Both the position numbers and the translations under genes were made by a program. Shown one piece after another: positions 31,101 through 43,125 of a DNA stretch of 64,000 nt. The stretch is from positions 62,001 through 126,000 of the forward strand of contig JAGFNK010000096.1 of the NCBI GenBank assembly GCA_025769875.1. Direction: 5' to 3'. The first letter of the stretch is position 1. Each line of letters opens with the position of its first letter. This DNA is from Russula earlei. Lineage: Eukaryota > Basidiomycota > Agaricomycetes > Russulales > Russulaceae. Under the pieces are notes generated by a model. It saw nothing but the letters and a program-made list of their open reading frames with translations. It was not told where the DNA came from and did no database searches.

Positions 31101-31945
31101 GGCAAATGACTCTGCCGTTCCTCAGACGTCCCCATCACGGTGGGTCCGTCCCCTCGTCTAGGTCTCGGCTAACCTGAAATGCCTGCAGACCCCCACTAGT
31201 ACGGCAACTGACGTCAACCCTCCCTCCGCCTTCGCCGCAACCGGTGCCATCGCAAGACGCGCAGGTGATTCAAGTACTGACCACTGCCGCGCAGCGTGTG
31301 GCACAGGAAGCACAATCACAGGTCGTTGCTGCAGGCGCCCCCAGTGAACCGGGTCATGAATTGCAGGCGCTTGCGAAGCAGCAGCATGTCCTCACAGTAA
31401 CTGCACAGGCGGTAGATGATACCGTCTCCGCGCAGGGCAGTGCCGTCACACAACCGTCGAGTGTACTAGCAGCCGCTGCTCAACAGGTCGTCTTGCAAGC
31501 TGCTCGTCAGGTGGCCGCGGACCGTTCTGCTATTGCCGCCGCACAGATTTCTGCAGGGTTTTTTCCCCTTCCACCCGCCGGCGCATCTTCTCAGGTGACC
31601 GTCAACGAGGTGTCCGTTGCGACACAGTCGGCAGTTGCACAGGCCGTTGAGCTTACTGGACCGTTGTCGAGCGAAGTCGACGTACTTATGACTGCTAGTT
31701 CACTGCTCCAGGCTCAACAGGCGCAGTCTCAAGCCCAAGTGCAGGCACAGGTGCAGGCTCAAGTACAGGCGCGTCCTGTACCTCCACCTCCCGTCCCCGT
31801 CTCCCTACGTCACCATGCATCATTCAGCGGAATCCCTGTTCCTGCTTCGTTACCAGTCCCTCTATCGCATCCTCCAGAAGGAAACCCCATGGCTCCGATT
31901 CCTCCGGCGTCAAATGTGGACCTTTCGGTGTATCCCCAACGGTGA
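28152..31945 (+). CDS. Large Ser/Pro-rich probable nuclear protein with an Ig-like segment
   Basis: I do not recognise a named family. Order: a serine/proline-rich N-terminus (MDPLVHDRPFDGQYRHLLVD and on), a helical patch MVVDDVLKTIMHTANQARVD / KIDQLKKAIALVSELIAATR, a second disordered stretch with an acidic run (SPDEDDDDHDSDAG), then a conserved-looking core: AEVDRIFFEFLNNICSN, MAKKMQRLDESPDFRPFKFR, IQAFTNAFLEELAQQGYPED, IRNYLWNSPYISRFNEDGKK, GNHIWNIEARK, GGWTFRPFHRRLAGVPPGVA, YVGLRWTWTPRIWDPQASRN, and a segment like a cadherin/Ig 'He_PIG' repeat: SPSLPPWLSWHEDQYLTGIP, TPDAQSCAVTVEAR, QLSQTVHITIAP. The C-terminus (31183-31945) is alanine/glutamine-rich and predicted helical (AQQAQSQAQVQAQVQAQVQA). 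No signal peptide; KRC and RRALVNR-type basic patches suggest a nuclear protein, possibly a transcription regulator. Function is not assigned. Confidence 0.75.
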
Positions 31946-32814
31946 TAGACGCTTAACCCACCCGCTCTTTTGTTGTACAATCCGTTCTTCATTTTTTCCC
32001 TCGGTTCCTCTTTTCTCGTTTCCTTTCCTATCTTTTTGTGTGATCTGTTGTACACTAATATAGGAGGGTTGTAAAGTTGCCGCAGTCAATCTTTTTTTTT
32101 TTTTCGCTCGCCGTCGCTGTGCATCTCGTGCTGGCATTTTATGCAGATTATAGAGTCAATTTTGTTGTGCGGGGCCATCTCTAGCTAACGAAGAGGAATT
32201 ACTGCCTTAACTCATGGAGGAAACACCGTACAACGATGACGATGTGTGGCGTTACCCAAGCTTGTGTGGGCTGGTTCGTGATGAAACGATACATTAGGGC
32301 AATCAAACGCCAGGGGAGCTTTGACGCAAAACGTACGACGGTCAAACCACCCCGCCTCCGTCCCCGCGCACCAAGAGCTGCTGCGCAAGCAAGCAAGCAA
32401 AATATCAAATCGAATTATGAATGTCGCCGAGCTCGAATGGTGAGGTGGTCGCCGTTGATGCATCAACGGTGCTGCGCCCAATTCAATTCCCTTTTTTTTT
32501 TTTCCTTTTTCTCGACCAGCTTCCCCCCTGGCCGCCCTTCCACCTCGATCCCGATCACCGCCGCGATTGTGTAATTGGAACGAACGATGACGTCGACGTC
32601 GACGATCCCATTGGCGTGTTCTGTTGGCGGGGTGAGAGGGCAACCGAACGGATACGATCGTCTCATCTGCGTTTCCCTTCTTTTTCTTTTTTTCTGATGC
32701 GTCCTCGAGGAAATCTCAAACAAGTTTTTTCTTTTTCTTTTTCTTTCGTCGTTCCTTTCTCACTGTCTCTCTTTCTCTGTCGATGTTCTTAAAAAAAAAA
32801 AAAAAGCAGGAGCA

Positions 32815-32845
<31 letters not shown>

Positions 32846-33286
32846 TTGTACCCCCCTCGCCTCCACCACTCTCTTTTTTATATATCTTTTGTTTGTTTCT
32901 ACGTCGTGGGTGCATATGATGATGAATGATGCTTAGTGTCCCTGTACTGAGGCCGTTTCCCCGTGGGTCCCACGGTTTGCCGCTCGCCGCCGCCACGTCC
33001 GCCGCCACCGCACCGCAGCAACGAAACGACGACCACGACCATCATACGGAATTGGATCATAGCCCGCTCAATTTCAATTCCTCGATTGGGCCTCTCGAAT
33101 TCCGTGGTGGAAGCCGTTTGGGCGGCCTGATGATAAATTTGTGTGTTATATATTTATTTTTTCGCAGCGCGCAGAAAATATGTACGACAGCGGAGCGGGT
33201 ATGCCGGTTTATGGCCACGCGACAACGCCCCACACCAATCCTTTCTATGTTGTAAAAGGGGGAGGGAACGGTCCCGTTCGTAACAA
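31946..33286. other. 1.3-kb convergent intergenic region with simple repeats
   Basis: No gene seen between two convergent genes. It holds T-, A- and CT-runs, a (GAT)10 microsatellite at 32815-32844, and a short perfect inverted repeat (CCGTGGG-T-CCCACGG near 32958-32972). The CT-rich, promoter-like stretch at about 32660-32780 is unexpected between two 3' ends and could belong to a non-coding transcript. Confidence 0.4.
32815..32844. repeat. (GAT)10 microsatellite
   Basis: Ten perfect GAT units, a few bases after a 15-A run at 32791-32805. Confidence 0.95.
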
Positions 33287-36200
33287 TCACAAGGGAGCCT
33301 CGCATATCTCGCAGGCGGTTGCCGAAGGCTCGTTCTCGAATGTGCACATCGGACACGCTTTCGTCGTATCCATCGGTGCGGGGGAAGACGTCGCGGTGCG
33401 GGTGCGATCGCTCATCGTGTCGTCCTGCAAGGACTCGGACGTCCATCCGCGGGCGAGCAACGTCCCGCCAAATCCGCCGCCGTCCGCCTCGCGCCGCGGC
33501 TGCGGTCCTTCCGTATCCGTCTCAAGAAGTTCCTCGTTCTCCTGCTCCTCACGAAGGTCGAGGACGTCATTGGCCAAGATGCTTAGCGCCTCCACGCTCG
33601 CGCTGCTATCTGCCAACTCGTGACCTTGGTAGAACAGCCGCTGGCAGATGGTTGGAATGTTTAGCTCTTCCTGCAACTGCCGACACAAGAATGAGGAGGG
33701 AAAGTCCTCGGTTATGTTATAGCGTACGGCGTACCAGAAGCTTGATGTCCTTGACGGACATTTGTTTCGAGATTCCAATTCGCCGCACTCTCCGCTTCAC
33801 AGTGCGAATCCGTTTCGACTGTCGTTGAGGCCCCGCGTTCCGCGATCGATATGTGAGAATGCTTGTCTGGCGGCTGTCTATCATGACCGGTCCTGGATTC
33901 TTAGTATAACTCTCTGGCGTTGGGTCAGAATCATCGCCCCCCAGGACGCGAATCGTGATCTCCGTTAAATCATAGTCCGTTTTCCTATGGTGACATTCAA
34001 TGACCTGCAGGCGGCCGGCGAGGGAGAACGCACCGTTTGATTCTACACTCTTCGCAAAGCGGCGGCTCATGAATAAATTTCGAACTGAAGATACCATCAT
34101 TGGCGATATGTTGATTTTCTACCGTTATAAGTGGAGACGCATCGTAACTATTGATGCATGGGATAAGGTCAGACTTGAAACGCCATACCATTACTTACAG
34201 TTCCATCAAGGTATCCCAGTCTGGGAGGCGGACCAAGCATACCGAGCGGTCCAGATCTCCTCCATTAAGATCAAGTGCCAACAAACCGTGATCGCACAAG
34301 AAGGGAGAGTTATCCAACTTAGCAGGACGAGGATGATGCCCAGGCCGAAGGATCCAAAGCTTCCATTCTCGCACGAAACTTGCAGGGACGAGAGCGCAAG
34401 GAACGTTTTCAAGAAGCGCGGTATTTCCATTCAACGCATTCTCCTGCATGTGTTTGAGTCTCGCCTGCCTGAAACGTCAATAATTGAACGTGAAAATGCT
34501 GGCGGAGCACCTTTTCTTCTTCCGACTTTTTGCGTAGCTCCCTTTTATCCTCGCGAGAATTCTCTGCGAGGGCATCACACACAGCACATGGGCCAACAGC
34601 ATCAGATAGCGTGACCCATGAGGGAAAGAGCGTTTTGAGCACCACAAAAGCCTACATATCATAAGGATAACCCCTGGGGGAAAAGGAAGTAATAATCGTT
34701 GGCTCACCTTTTGCGAAATGCGTGATCGGGCGGAAATGTTAAGCGCCAAACCACCGTGTTCGCAAATGACATGATCGCGGAAGAATTGAGAGTCGGGAGC
34801 AGGATCACATTGAGATGGCACGTGCATCTTCGGCTTCGGTTGTCTCCAATCTACATCGAACAAAATCAAGTACCATTTCCCGAAACATCTAAAGAACGAT
34901 ATGGACCTTTCACCCAATGTCTAGAAATCCAATAGCCAACGGAATCCGCGTCGTTGACAACGGCATCGAACTGAGCAACAACCTTCGGGTGTTCATACTG
35001 GTACAATTTCTCTAGACGGTGCAGTTCTGGTCACTTGATCCGAGAATCGGAAAGGCCCTTTATGAACTCACCAAGAAACGTGCCTTCAACACATTTGCGG
35101 CAGATATCTGTTGGCTCCAGTGTTGGACAGAATGATGCACCAGATGCCAGTATTAATGTATCATACGTAGCCTGTGATATTTCGAGCATTAGTGAGACGA
35201 GATGGGCTAGCAGACGGAACGAACGCGGTCGATTCGCTTCATATCTGCGGCTCTTCCAGGATCAAGCCTACCGTGCGGACACTGTATTTCCTTGACGGTG
35301 ATTTCCCCTTCCATTGAAGAAGCCAGTGGTGCCATGGACTTTTCATCATCCTGACCTTTCATGTCATTCAAACTCCTTTGACTTTTGTTCAAAAGTCCGG
35401 TCTCGTCGACGTGATCGATTGAATCACCGAAACGCTTATCAAACGGTCGATAGAGAAATGTGTTCAAAGCCTGCTGGCTGACTACAAGCGATGGCTGCCA
35501 TACACATAAGACGAAGACACGAAAGAGTTCGGCGTTCAACCTACCTGATCACAAGACGAAACGTGCCAAGACCGATAGATGTCCTGAATCTTTGACCGTA
35601 ATTCAAGGAATTCGTTTCTTAGCGCTTCTCGTCTAAGGTGTTCTGTCAGCATACTCCAACATGTGGGACACCAGCTACCGACCTTGTGGCGAAAGTAGCG
35701 CAGGCATCAGCATGGCTTTGATTCATTTGGAGCACGACATCAAGAGCACGCTGTGGAGGTCGTTGAACCATTACTGGTCCCCCAGGTACAGCTTCACGGC
35801 GCATATATACCAGCATATAAGCATCTCTTGATGACGTTCGTCTAGAGACCAACACATGAATTATTACAAGTCACTAGAAGTTTATTTGGCATACCCAGCT
35901 GATAATGGAGGTTGAATCCTGGTGCAGCAGTGAGTGGGATGAGACAGTCTACTGAGCATGGGGCATACTCCGCTACCTCGTCCTCGCTACTATCCTCGAC
36001 CCGTCGGCGCTTCTTTGGGGACTTAGGCCTCCTGATCGCTGATGAGGAGATAAAAGTAGCTGGGGTTGAATGCAGACGCACGTTTTCCCCTTATCGTTCG
36101 TGGAAGGCTCGGAACCCGGAGGCCTCATTTTTGAAACAACTTCGTCATTGAACGTGAACCATGAGTCATGCCTATGAGAACTCAGCGTGCCGCGTGTTTG

Positions 36201-37901
36201 GTTTGGTAAGGGAACCTACGTAACATCAAACACCATGGCTTCGTAGTGACCGTGGTACGCACTGGAACCTTTATGAATGAGAACTCCTTTGAGCTCGTAA
36301 ATGTTTTCTTCGTTGGCTGAAACTTGACCCCGAAGGAATCTGTTCATATCAAGCACAACTGGAAATGAGACATTATGCTTTCTCTTCTTGCGTTCCAGGG
36401 TCATGACATCGAACACAAAACGAAGAAGCGAGAAATGGAGAACAGGAGGGAGTTTTTGGAGTATGAGCTGTCGAGTGGCGTCCTCCAGTGACTGGCACCT
36501 GGAACACCGGTATCTAATGGAGGATTCAGCAAAATTAATCAGAAGAGTCGCAGCACACATTACTTATTATCCCCAGATAGTGTCTCAGGTTGAAGAAGTA
36601 CTTCGATACAGCTCTCAAGCGAAGCATTGTCCTACCATGCAAGTCAACGACTCATTGATGTGTCCGTCATTAAACCTACCTCAAGATTAACCTCTATTTC
36701 GAGGAAATCCGAATCATTCTCAGAACGAGCTCCGCATCGCAAGCAAGTCGTCGCGTATGTCTGTGTCCCTTCGAACTATATGGCATCGCTTATTAAAACG
36801 ATAGCAGATTCAGCATGAGACTCGTTTACCTGATTCGAAACGAGATGCTTCAGTGCGGGATGTGGCTGCTTCTTGAACTCATCGTCTAAATGGGTGATGA
36901 ATAGCTTGGAAAATCTGTGTGGGGTTAATTGATAGTTGATCTATGATCACCGAAATCACCCACTCCTGGGCATCTTGCTGTTCGTTTGTTCGAAGCTGTA
37001 AACTTCCAACAAGCTTCTCTGGATTAAAAACCTTCATACGACTTTCTTGTAGCGCGGCAAATGTAGTCTGAAGCTGGAATATGGGTGAATCCTACAAAAC
37101 AAGGATCAATGTTCGTGACAAGAAAGATAACAGGAGAGCATACATCGAAGACTTGGTCACTCTCATCAACCGGCAAACACTGATACACCCCATTGCGGAA
37201 ACAGAGATCTTGGAACCAGACCTGAACTAGATAAGTGTCGAAAATCCGTCAGAAGGTCAACAACGGTTACCTGAATATATGCATTTGCATAGCATGTAGC
37301 CCCAAGATTCTGAACAAGAGTCAAACTCGATTGCAAATCGATTAAAGGCAGGCGCACCCTGAGGCCCACAGGTAAACCGGGCTTCCTGGTCTGGAGGCAA
37401 GGATCTGGACCAAGATTTGTTGCCGACAGAAACGCTTTCAAAGCGGACTCTGAGAACCGTTAGTGTCCAGCCATTCCATGACGTGAGCACTTGCTCACCT
37501 GCGTCCTCCCAGCGGTCCTGAGCAAGATAATTCAGACAATTTGGGTTCTTCGAACAATGCCTTTTGCTGCACGGGGGGGTTTCATCGTCCGAAACGATAA
37601 CGATATCATTCGCAGGCTCTTTCCCTGATACAACAGCGTCCGGGGGGTGAGCGATCTTCGCTGTGCGTTTTCGATATTTGTTGGCACAAAATAAGTGATG
37701 CGACCTGCAAGAGAAGCCGCACGTAGCGAGAAGGTGCTCCTCAGTAATTCCCGACGCGTCGTTGACACTCGTCCCGACCCATCCCCACGGGGAATCGCCG
37801 TCGCCCACTAGATCCGAAGTAAGCTTGTGTCTTTTGAGTCTCTCCCCTGCGGAAAGACCCTCATGCTGTTGATTTTGGCGTCTCTTGCGTTTTGTATACA
37901 T
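33287..37901 (-). CDS. USP48-type ubiquitin-specific protease with C-terminal UBL and zinc finger
   Basis: Deubiquitinase. The N-terminus (MYTKRKRRQNQQHEGLSAGE) is basic, followed by an atypical Cys-rich block (LATCGFSCRSHHLFCANKYR). Catalytic Cys box VGLRNLGATCYANAYIQVWF with CFRNGVYQCLP and TNEQQDAQEFSKLFITHLDD match USP48. CxxC pairs in TCLRCG and YRCSRCQSLEDATRQLILQK form the zinc site. His box VLIHKGSSAYHGHYEAMVFD then FTFNDEVVSKM. Further on: DUSP-like elements (QCPHGRLDPGRAADMKRID and WRQPKPKMHVPSQCDPAPDS / HVICEHGGLALNISARSRIS), a ubiquitin-like domain (LNIPTICQRLFYQGHELADS) and a final RanBP2/NZF-like finger ACPMCTFENEPSATACEICE. An apparent break after TNDKGK is removed by a 50-nt intron at 36032-36081. 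About 20 exons. Stop at 33287-33289. Confidence 0.9.
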
Positions 37902-38074
37902 GACGGTCGCGTGAATCGAAGCAGGGAAGGCTCCTCGCAGTAGGGCGGCGATACGCCAGCTGAGCCCCCTCCTGAACCACCCGGGCCGTTACCGGGCCGA
38001 TATATTCGAGATCAGTCAGTCAACACCGACCACCGTTAGGCAGTACGACATCCCGTTTCCATCCCATTTCCATT
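37902..38074. promoter_or_regulatory. Divergent promoter USP48 / GAA1
   Basis: 173 bases between start codons; contains a GC-rich inverted motif (ACCCGGGCCGTTACCGGGCC region, about 37978-37998). Confidence 0.6.
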
Positions 38075-40536
38075 ATGTCGTCTAGCGAGTCGCCGTCAAG
38101 ACAGGCGCCAACTCCCCCACACGGCTTGGGACGCTTGAGACACAATATCAAGAAATCACTGTTGCCTGGCGATAATGCTACGCGTATTAGAACCCGGAGA
38201 AGGATTGTTGCTTTTGCCTGGCGTTACCTCGACATGCTCAGGTGTGTGATACAGTTCCCACCTCTCTGCATTTCTTCACAGAAATACAGATTATGTCTGT
38301 TGTCAGCAGGATGTCTTTGGCTGCTAACACTTCCCGTGTCCCAACTCGGAGTAGACACTTACATTGACGAAAATGCCCTTCAACCGAGCCAGGTACCTTT
38401 ACCTGCTTCTCTTGGTCACGCGTGCCGATTGTGTTAACTTATAGGTTAACACCTATTGGAATTGGGTAGACGTTCACCGTGCGGATAGACTCTTGGAGGA
38501 TGTGAGCTTACTGCGGGAGCGTAATTTGTCAAGCGTAGAGTTCGTCAACCCACGCTTACTCGGATGTGCAACCCACTTACGCCATTATACAGACGTGCGA
38601 CTTTCTTCGCGACAGAATTTGCAAAGTGTGGCTTACCGTCCTCCACACAAACATACTCTATCCAAACTTCACATGGAGTACGTCTACTTTATGGCAAAAT
38701 ACGCCACGTCTCATGGCACTCTTTAGACCCTGAATGGTACAAATGCCTATGCCGTTTTCTCTGCACCTAGGACATCCGGAACTGAAGCAATGATCATCAG
38801 CGCCTCATGGAAAAGCATGACAGGCGGTGAAAATTTGAGAGGAGTGTCTATTGTGCTCTCTTTGGCTGCGTTCTTGAAACGTCAGTAAATGCCATCTCAG
38901 GTCCGCGTTTTCTAACGTGAGTCCGTCCCCAGAATACTCGCACTGGTCCAAAGATATCATTTTTGTTATCACCGACAACCACCTTGACGGCATGCATGCG
39001 TGGTTAGGTGCCTATCATAGGCCTTCTAGCGCTAGTGCGTTGTTCAGCGTTTTCGATAATAACTTGCTCAATTCCATATAGATTGGGATGCTGAACCTTT
39101 ATCTATCACATCAGGCGTGGTATGGACAGCTCTCAATATCGATTATCCTGGTCATTCGTTCTCCCATCTGGGTGTTTTCCGAGGTACGACTTACCCTTGC
39201 ACGTAAAGTTTGTTTCTCAGCGCAATGTCCAATATAGAAGGTCTCAATGGTCGCTTACCAAACCAAGACCTTATCAACTCGTTTAGAACCATTTCCCAAC
39301 AAACCAGTGGTGTACCTGTACTACTCTATGATCACTACGAACCTTCTGAGTTCCCAGGACGTGAAGGGATACGGAGTTTTTATCCATCTTGGCTTCCAAA
39401 CTGGCTTTGGGAACGCGAAACCATCCTAGAATACGGTTATCGAGCCAAGAATATACTGAGACACTTTGCATACCAAGCTAGAGGCAGAGCAAGCGGCCCG
39501 CACGGGTCATTTCATCAGTAAGTTCTCCGTGGTTGTTCGTACGCCTCTCTGAGTCGTTGATTTAGGTATCGCATAGACGCAATCACCCTATTTGCTGTTC
39601 CATCTAACGGACCTCACGGATTTTACGCTCTTGGCCGGTATATGTCATAGAGCATTGGAGATTCTATCCTCTGACCTAGCTTTTATAGCGCAGTCGAATC
39701 TACGCTCCGTACTATGAGCAACTTGCTCGAGCGACTTCATGCGTCGTTCTTTTTTTACATAATGACGACGCCTTCAACTTTCCTCAAGATCGGTAGTTAT
39801 CTTCCTAGTGCTGTGCTCGTAGCTGCGGCACTAATGATCGGCGGTCTCCGGGAATGGGTGAAGGCAGGTTGGGTGGAATTGGAAGAATGTCAGAGCGGCC
39901 CTGGAAAGGGCGATGCTGCCGACATACCCTCTTCGTCCAAAAAGAAGTGGGCGCCTCGGAGGAGAGATTTGCTCGATGTCTTCGTGGTGATGGCAGCCTC
40001 ACATTTGGTTGGTTTGACCCTTTTTGTGATCATTTGTCGAGAGTGGCTCGATATTGGTCTACTGGTATGCTTCTCGTTCCTTGTCGCTTCATGCAATAAA
40101 TTCATGATTATCTCAGAGCTTCATAATCCTGCCTGCGTGCTGGGTGGTCCTCATGCTCGCCCCATGGAAATCCCCTTCGCTTGATAGTTCCGTGTCAACT
40201 GCACCACTTCACACTCTTTTGAAGGCCATCAACATGTGCCTTGCGAGCACTCTCATCTCTGTATCGTCAGTTCTCAATTTCTCCCTCGCCGCTCTCCTCG
40301 CGGTCACGCTCGGCGTGCCCCTTTCCTCAGCCTCTCCCTCGGATTCTTTACCAGAGCGGGGGATCAAATGTGCCCTTTACACAACACTTGCTTTTGGCTG
40401 GCTCGCCTTCCATGGGGAAGTCAAGCAGGGGATATGGGACTGGGAAGTGTTAGGTGTTTGGTTTTCACCACTGGTTTGCCTCGTTTATGTCCCACTTGTG
40501 CTCCAAGCTGGCATTATTTCCTCCCTTTCACCCTAA
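38075..40536 (+). CDS. GAA1: GPI transamidase subunit GAA1 (GPAA1)
   Basis: ER membrane subunit of the GPI transamidase that attaches GPI anchors to proteins. Starts MSSSESPSRQAPTPPHGLGR; first membrane span YRLCLLSAGCLWLLTLPVSQ; luminal M28-peptidase-like domain with RADRLLEDVSLLRERN, RATFFATEFAKCGLPSSTQT, GTNAYAVFSAPRTSGTEAMI, NLRGVSIVLSLAAFLK, WSKDIIFVITDNHLDGMHAW, LNIDYPGHSFSHLGVFR-like text, GLNGRLPNQDLINSF and GSFHQ / YRIDAITLFAVPSNGPHGFY. The C-terminal multi-span region includes STFLKIGSYLPSAVLVAAAL, MAASHLVGLTLFVIIC, LNFSLAALLAVTLGVPLSSA and WFSPLVCLVYVPLVLQAGII. The DNHLDGMHAWL block is typical of GAA1. At least ten introns. All exons open; TAA 40534-40536. Confidence 0.93.
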
Positions 40537-41339
40537 CAACAAATATTCGGTTCTTGGGTCTGATCGCTTGTTGGAAAACCATAGCGTGGTCAATAGTGCA
40601 GAGACTCGAAAAGGTGCGAATATGGTAGATACTACGTGTTTGATGCGCCTGTGAGATTGGCGGGGGGAAGACTGCCTCATACCGCCGTTGAATATGCTCG
40701 CCACGAGTTCAGTCTCTGCTGGAGGGAAATTGACCGTACTGGTAGGAAGGTATATGTCCTATGCGGTACGCTTTGTTTTTTCAATGTCAATCTCAGGGGT
40801 ACCAGTCCCTCCTATGGCTGATATCTCCCTAAACCTAAAAACCTGAAAGGGGGTCTGAGGCCCCAGAAAACCTCTCCTAGGGATGACGAACTCTCAGTAT
40901 TGGATCCTCAACATCTTCTGTCATCATTGATTCCTCTCGAGGGCCCAAATGTCACCTGAGCTCAAAGGATAGAAACCTTTCATTGAGTTCACTCCCCAAT
41001 TGCACACCCATCTGGTCAAGTGTGCTGTCATGCTTGTACCTCACCCTGTCTTCGAGGTGATGTTGGGTTATCTTTTGGAGCTTCTCAATGTAGAAGGTCA
41101 CTAGACCTTCCTCAACCTCCATAATGACTGCGAGGCCAATAATGAAAAGAGGCATCTTGCACGGAAGCAGAGTCGTGCTGCTAAACAGGAAAGGGAAAGC
41201 AGCCAAACATCCCACTTGTGATTGCGGCAATGTGGAGGAGGAAGCAGCTGAAGACATCCTCCACAAACCTCCGCCAACGAGCCCCCACTGGATCCCCTAT
41301 CCAAAGTAATCAGTGATGATAATGGTCACTATCGCTAAG
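40537..41339. other. Convergent intergenic region with an unidentified minus-strand ORF
   Basis: No recognised family. A minus-strand frame ending at 40952 reads VIMEVEEGLVTFYIEKLQKI, QHHLEDRVRYKHDSTLDQMG and LGSELNERFLSFELR before its stop, which has the charge pattern of real protein rather than chance. It could be a gene fragment or a transposon relic; the open frame runs 40952-41266. Confidence 0.4.
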
Positions 41340-43003
41340 CTACCCTATATCCATACTATCTTCTGGCCCAAACAAGTCACCGTCTGGTGGAGGTAACTGA
41401 CCACTTTCTGAGCCATTGAGTTGGATGACTGCGGGTATTTCGAGGCCCTGTATAGGCAGGGGAATTGACTCCTCCCTGTCCACTACGTCCTCCTCGGGTT
41501 CAACTCCTTCGTCATCCTCTGCATCCTCCCCGCCTTCGCCCTCGTCCGGCGCTGGCACACCAGCCTTGCGAAGTCTCGCCATCTCATTCATTTCATCCTT
41601 CTGGCTCATCTTGGCCTCGAGATCCGCGCGGAGCTTCTTCAGCGCATCCTCGAAACGCTTACGGATCAGAGGATTGCCCGTGCTCGCGACCTCCGCTTCC
41701 TTCTTGCGCACGGCGAATTCCAGGTCGACAATCTCTTCGTTCAGGAGCTGACGAGCTACTTGCGTTTCATCGTCCTCGTCCTCATCTTCCTCTTCCTCTT
41801 CCTCGCTCTCGTCTTCGTCATCTTCTTCGTCGTCCTCGCCCTCGAGCTCACGATCGAGCTCAGCGGCGAGCTCCTCGTCAATGTCCCCGTCTGCCTCGCC
41901 TTCCTCGTCGTCGCTGTCGTCGCCATCGCCCCCCCCGCCAGGCGTCCCAGCATCGCCTGGTTCGGAATTGGCTCCGGGAGTATGCGCCTCTAACGCGTCG
42001 TCTGGTTCGATGAACTCAGAGTCTGACAAGTCCGGGTTTACGTTTTCCAAGAGCTCTACAAAGTGCAGTCGAATGAGAAGAGTAATTTGATGGCGTGAAA
42101 ACTTACCGTGCTTAACGTCCTCCGCCACAGCGTCCTGCTCGAGCAGTCTCTCAACCTCCTGTTCGACGCTTTCTATTGTCCGTCTGTTTACCCTTCTCCT
42201 GAATCGCCTCTTTCTGACGTGATGGAGAGGCGGTGTGATACCGTGGGGCCAAATGAAGTCGTCGATGTTGAAACTTTTTTGATTACTTACAACTTCCTCG
42301 CTAGATATCTTTTTCTCCACAAGGAGCATCTGAGCGTGTATGAGGTTAGGCGATCACAAATAGAATAGAGTGCCAAACCTGACAGATGTCAGCGACCTTG
42401 AACATCCTCTTGTTGTCGAGTGTCTTTTGAGCTTCAACAATACAAGGTAGATCAACAAGTTTCGCTGAATACATGTTGTCCCCTATGTGGAAGACAGCGC
42501 GACGCGAGTCTGCACCGAGATATCAACGAGTATTTGGAGGGTGTTTAACCAGGGGATGTACCTTTGAATTTGAACCAGACTTCAGGTGATATCTCGCGGG
42601 CAGCTACCATCTCGCGAAGCTTTCCGCAGTCCTCTCCAGGGGGGAAGCGAAGTATGAACTGTTCCTCGAAGGACAGCTCCTCCTCGTCGGAGTCGAGCTC
42701 TCGATCGTAAGGGCCAAGGAAGGACATTCCCGGAGCCAGAGCGGCGGCCTTTTCGCTCAGCTTGAGCTTGAGCTTTGGCGCAGCTTTTGCCTTCGCTGAA
42801 GAGCGCATCGCACGCCCAGAAGCTGTGTCACCGCTGTCAGAATATGCAGGGGAACTTTGCCTCCGCGCGCGTAATGTCGCGGCTCTTTGTGGGCGGCCAG
42901 TGGCGGCTTGCGTGGGTTGAGCATCCGGGGCTGCCTTGATGGTACCTGCAGCACCTTGTGGGTTAGAATCGAGATCGTCGACGACAATGAGGTCGTCGTC
43001 CAT
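41340..43003 (-). CDS. TAF7: TFIID subunit TAF7
   Basis: Component of the general transcription factor TFIID that binds TAF1. The conserved TAFII55 N-terminal domain reads EEQFILRFPPGEDCGKLREM, EISPEVWFKFK, DSRRAVFHIGDNMYSAKLVD, LPCIVEAQKTLDNKRMFKVA, DICQMLLVEKK, then the linker DFIWPHGITPPLHHVRKRRF. The C-terminal half is strongly acidic (AELDRELEGEDDEEDDEDES and about 20 more acidic residues) followed by a coiled-coil (DLEFAVRKKEAEVASTGNPL). Start chosen at MDDDLIVVDDLDSNP (43003); an in-frame ATG at 43063 would add 20 residues and bring it within 62 bases of the STT4 start. Four or five introns. Ends GPEDSMDIG, stop 41340-41342. Confidence 0.92.
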
Positions 43004-43125
43004 CTGTGTTGATTTATCTTGACCTCCGCTGCGCTGATGAGGAGTAGGCACGTGATTTCTCACCCCTCATTATAATTACAGCATCGAAGCAACCCAACTC
43101 ACTCGCCCAAAGGTTGTTATCTACC
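43004..43125. promoter_or_regulatory. Divergent promoter TAF7 / STT4
   Basis: 122 bases between the chosen start codons (62 if TAF7 starts at 43063). Confidence 0.6.

Noticed and set aside
36032..36081. Apparent frameshift in the USP48-type gene after TNDKGK
   Set aside because: A 50-nt GT-AG intron (GTGCGT...GATCAG) explains it fully and leads into RPKSPKKRRRVEDSSEDE.
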